In this document: in pieces, positions 38,501-39,711 of the stretch
Numbering within the stretch: position 1 is the first letter of the stretch
How the letters are laid out: the number at the start of each line of letters is the position of its first letter
Position numbers and translations under genes: made by a program
Notes under the pieces: generated by a model
Seen by the model: the letters and a program-made list of their open reading frames with translations, nothing else
What the model was told of the DNA's origin: nothing
Databases searched by the model: none
DNA from: Azospirillum sp. SYSU D00513
GTDB taxonomy: Bacteria; Pseudomonadota; Alphaproteobacteria; Azospirillales; Azospirillaceae
Assembly: GCF_017356015.1 (NCBI RefSeq)
Contig: NZ_JAFIQV010000055.1
Span: 1-39,711, forward strand
Reading direction: 5' to 3'
DNA length: 39,711 nt

Positions 38501-39474
38501 GCCACCTTCAGATCCTCTGGCTTGGGTTCCCATTCGACCAGGCACTTCGGTGCGGTCAGCATGTTGGTGTCCCGCGCCGTCCGGTAGTTCAACGTCAGCT
38601 CACACCGGTTACCAGCCTGTGGCGTGAGTTCGACCCTGGCTTCGTCGAAGGCCTGGCGGACGGTCCAGGAGGGCGACGTAAGAGCGACATGAGGCGCCCA
38701 GGTTTTCACCCGGAAATCCAGAGCCGGTGATCTTGGGGCCGGTGTCGTGACGAGCAGCCTCGCCTCACCCTCGATCCCGGCATCCGCGGCCGCCATGGGC
38801 AGAGCCAGCACACCCTGGCTGAGGGTGAAGTCGTACTGTCCCACCGGCACGCCGACGTCGCCGGGGTTGACCCGAACACCGCCGACGGTGACCGCCACCT
38901 TGGAGTCCTTGTGGCTGCTGACGCGGACTTCCTGCGGTCCCGACAGGATGGACCCGTCCGGCAGCTTCCAGGCCTGCGTGGTGATGGGATACTGCCCGGT
39001 GCTTGTCAGGAAGCTGTGCTGGACCGCCGGAATGAGGATCTCGCCCGATGGCGCCGTCACCAGCCCCACGGAGCCTGGCTCATAGGTGATGGTGAAACTC
39101 CGGCTGGCCGAGGCTCCCGAAGCGGTGACCGTCGAGACCGACAGCGTGTAATCGCCGACCCAGGAAGACGGCAGAGGGTTGTTCGTCACCAGACGGTACC
39201 CTTCCGCCCGGTTGGCCATGGTCAGGATCACCGGATTGCCGGTCGAATTCGCTCCGGGGCCGAGCACAAGGAAGGAGGCCGCATCACCCGCCCGGTGCAC
39301 GGCATGCGGCGCGGTTCCGCCGTGATTGTTGGGCGCGGGCGTCTGTGTCGAACCTGGACTGGCCGTCTGTGTCAGACCTGGACTGGCCGAGAGACTACCC
39401 AGCAGAACAGACGCGACCAGCACGACCAGACGATGGCCCACCACTCTCTGCAGACCTGCCAAAGCTCTTCTCAT
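35563..39474 (-). CDS. Giant secreted protein with Ig-like repeats and Pro/Glu tail
   Basis: Protein of 1303 aa. Signal peptide (VVGHRLVVLVASVLLGSLSA), followed by a duplicated TASPGSTQT-like segment. A series of beta-sandwich domains follows, recognisable by repeated motifs such as GTYTVGYKISLIDIKDVKVP, TVGYKVEVVTPVGARIPAGV, GRHTIEVQARTEMG and PLVTLTAVDDAG (PKD/Ig-like). The C-terminus is a Pro/Glu/Ala tail (PEEPEPAPEPEPTPEPTADP). No anchor is seen. Large Ig-like proteins in comparable positions are known from IncA/C and IncHI plasmids; whether this is the same family is from memory. Probably surface- or pilus-associated and involved in contact with recipients. The ATG at 39474 has GGAG upstream. 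Confidence 0.75.
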   Translation of the reverse strand: MRRALAGLQRVVGHRLVVLVASVLLGSLSASPGLTQTASPGSTQTPAPNNHGGTAPHAVHRAGDAASFLVLGPGANSTGNPVILTMANRAEGYRLVTNNPLPSSWVGDYTLSVSTVTASGASASRSFTITYEPGSVGLVTAPSGEILIPAVQHSFLTSTGQYPITTQAWKLPDGSILSGPQEVRVSSHKDSKVAVTVGGVRVNPGDVGVPVGQYDFTLSQGVLALPMAAADAGIEGEARLLVTTPAPRSPALDFRVKTWAPHVALTSPSWTVRQAFDEARVELTPQAGNRCELTLNYRTARDTNMLTAPKCLVEWEPKPEDLKVAPGTNPTLQGRMWTNGTYTVGYKISLIDIKDVKVPFSSGTATLTVAPINNLLSYKPLRESDEVYRMIQPVEVMMQQSGGPTCDVYTLSNGGEYRSSNAVVRCALTWTALPDNLTQDVFWSRPRLTGTINEPGTQTVGYKVEVVTPVGARIPAGVGTFDYQVFEPPVPSIREEVDEEVSPGLYPVSREGGYVGDIIVTAANATTKVVVQRASATVDENEYEPYPWGKDRDLRRRINATESDLWSQTPWTVFASYTDMPWVKADRTFHTLAVPSENIKPVITLTEPKLLDTEDVPLRVSIRDIYKAELGYDAAKMGEWRVRVVRYGAGNTLEPLTDFADLDAEGNADFILPSGMLPVGSVRVTAEAVVVSPVPGYSRTELATRPLNIVVLKGGAIEAGLIARRIMGEAPLASLFTAALGNRMDMTALGEVVWEVSADNGATWTPRPSQRNNKLRMSAVFAKGEYLVKATLKNKHSGAQFMTETVQVIAFNVPKGTMTGPEHIFIGGTGRYKLDLTFQGTPLTEDDVAVEWSVDGGKTYSAGHLQYDLTRSETARIVLVGRARMADAPAEAPDAWREIRRRVNFMVVRPARVRVVGPSRVEYPKSADFRGVMGLPYRNMDVELRGWWTLPDGTRVDGPMLTYTPKQDEIAAEIATLTFHAEIVDVEGTHNETDKRVRVWEYVWPEFRIDTQRTSQYAPGDMTLRLRQMGTTMELDKPTYSWAIPPTATILDQANQTVRVVRTTTAGECPVSVSVSDARGNTALATTTANMLPAPNYALSLTVTPSNPYSRAPLDIVVRPNISGGHPRDRVLSLTYLLNGQPMESASNFGRTRLPEGRHTIEVQARTEMGWTFGASQDVTVLANQIPTCGVTMRESSTGWHYYANCTDADGRVLQYRWTLDGVPENLNSNRITVSRYSRDSAPLVTLTAVDDAGAESVPVSPVVEVPTDPPEEPEPAPEPEPTPEPTADPTPEPEEEGGAPAP
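39341..39388 (-). repeat. 24-nt tandem duplication in signal/linker region
   Basis: Two adjacent 24-nt units (GTCTGTGTC, then two variable bases, then ACCTGGACTGGCC) differ at two positions. They code for duplicated Ser-Pro-Gly-Leu/Ser-Thr-Gln-Thr residues just after the signal peptide of the Ig-like protein. Confidence 0.8.
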
Positions 39475-39649
39475 GCGACATCTCCGAACGGCCGTCCCTC
39501 CGCTGGTCGAGGGAACGGGACACGAGAAAATCCCACAGGAGCGTCATGCGCCGCGCCGCCGAAAGATGATGCCGACTCTGACCATTCCAGGGGTTTTGGC
39601 TCCAGACCGCAGGGCACGCAGCGATCGGGATAGGGGGCGATCCTGGTGG

Positions 39650-39711
39650 ACCGCACCCCTCCCACACCACCCGGCATGCGGGTCCGCACCGGGCGGTTCG
39701 AAGGATTGAGG
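39650..39711 (+). mobile_element. Possible group II intron fragment at window end
   Basis: CCCGGCATGCGG, then GTCCGCACCGGGCGGTTCG, folds as a hairpin and recalls domain V of bacterial group II introns (GCCG-ATGCGG ... CGCA-CGGTTC), but without the tetraloop or the AGC triad. No reverse transcriptase frame lies upstream. Sequence from about 39640 shows no link to the Ig-like gene. This is similarity of pattern only. Confidence 0.3.

Noticed and set aside
35872..38730. 952-aa plus-strand frame opposite the Ig-like gene
   Set aside because: Arg/His/Gly-rich shadow without domains; the minus frame has a signal peptide and repeated beta-domain motifs.
39690..39711. tRNA T-arm (GGTTCGAA)
   Set aside because: No matching T-stem, anticodon arm or acceptor stem can be drawn around it.

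Overview
The window reads as part of a large conjugative plasmid or integrative conjugative element from a GC-rich alphaproteobacterium. Azospirillum-type Rhodospirillales is my best guess, made from protein style, a MucR/Ros-type regulator and the mix of MCP, IalB and F-type transfer genes; no marker proves it. Almost all real genes lie on the minus strand. Both window edges look disturbed: a primase gene is cut short near position 69, and the right end carries a short motif reminiscent of a degenerate group II intron domain V.

Layout. (1) 69-2575, minus: a short operon with a CHC2/TOPRIM primase (truncated), two unknown proteins, a 24-residue lipoprotein and another unknown. (2) 2899-4590, minus: a methyl-accepting chemotaxis protein. 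(3) 5424-5828, plus: a MucR/Ros-family zinc-finger regulator. (4) 5912-18983, minus: a 13-kb operon with SSB, a RecT/Bet annealing protein, a YqaJ-type exonuclease, a CobS-like AAA+ ATPase, a DUF3150 protein, a CobT-like VWA protein, two RNase H-fold proteins, two coiled-coil membrane-anchored DUF1640 paralogues and several small unknowns. Its gene content and order recall the ssb-bet-exo-cobS block of SXT/R391 and IncA/C elements. (5) 19316-20206, plus: an AcaB/DUF1845-like protein. (6) 20807-39474, minus: F-type transfer genes (giant Ig-like secreted protein, DsbC, TraC, TrbI, S26/TrhF-like peptidase, TrbC-TraW fusion, TraU, TraN), interrupted by an autotransporter plus an IalB-like gene.

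The most unusual signal is RNA- or DNA-structural. Twenty short elements sit in front of genes of regions 1 and 4, one each, between the preceding stop codon and the Shine-Dalgarno. Each has an unpaired ACCC(C) box, a long outer stem of variable sequence, and an inner CCCC/GGGG hairpin. The stem sequences differ from copy to copy while pairing is kept, so they look like a covarying structured leader family. In these two operons the only genes without one are the three that overlap or closely follow the gene before them. A second element, a 38-nt identical repeat followed by two stem-loops with compensatory changes, stands upstream of exactly these two operons (2691-2782 and 19085-19173). Together they suggest a dedicated plasmid-encoded control layer over the recombination/replication module.
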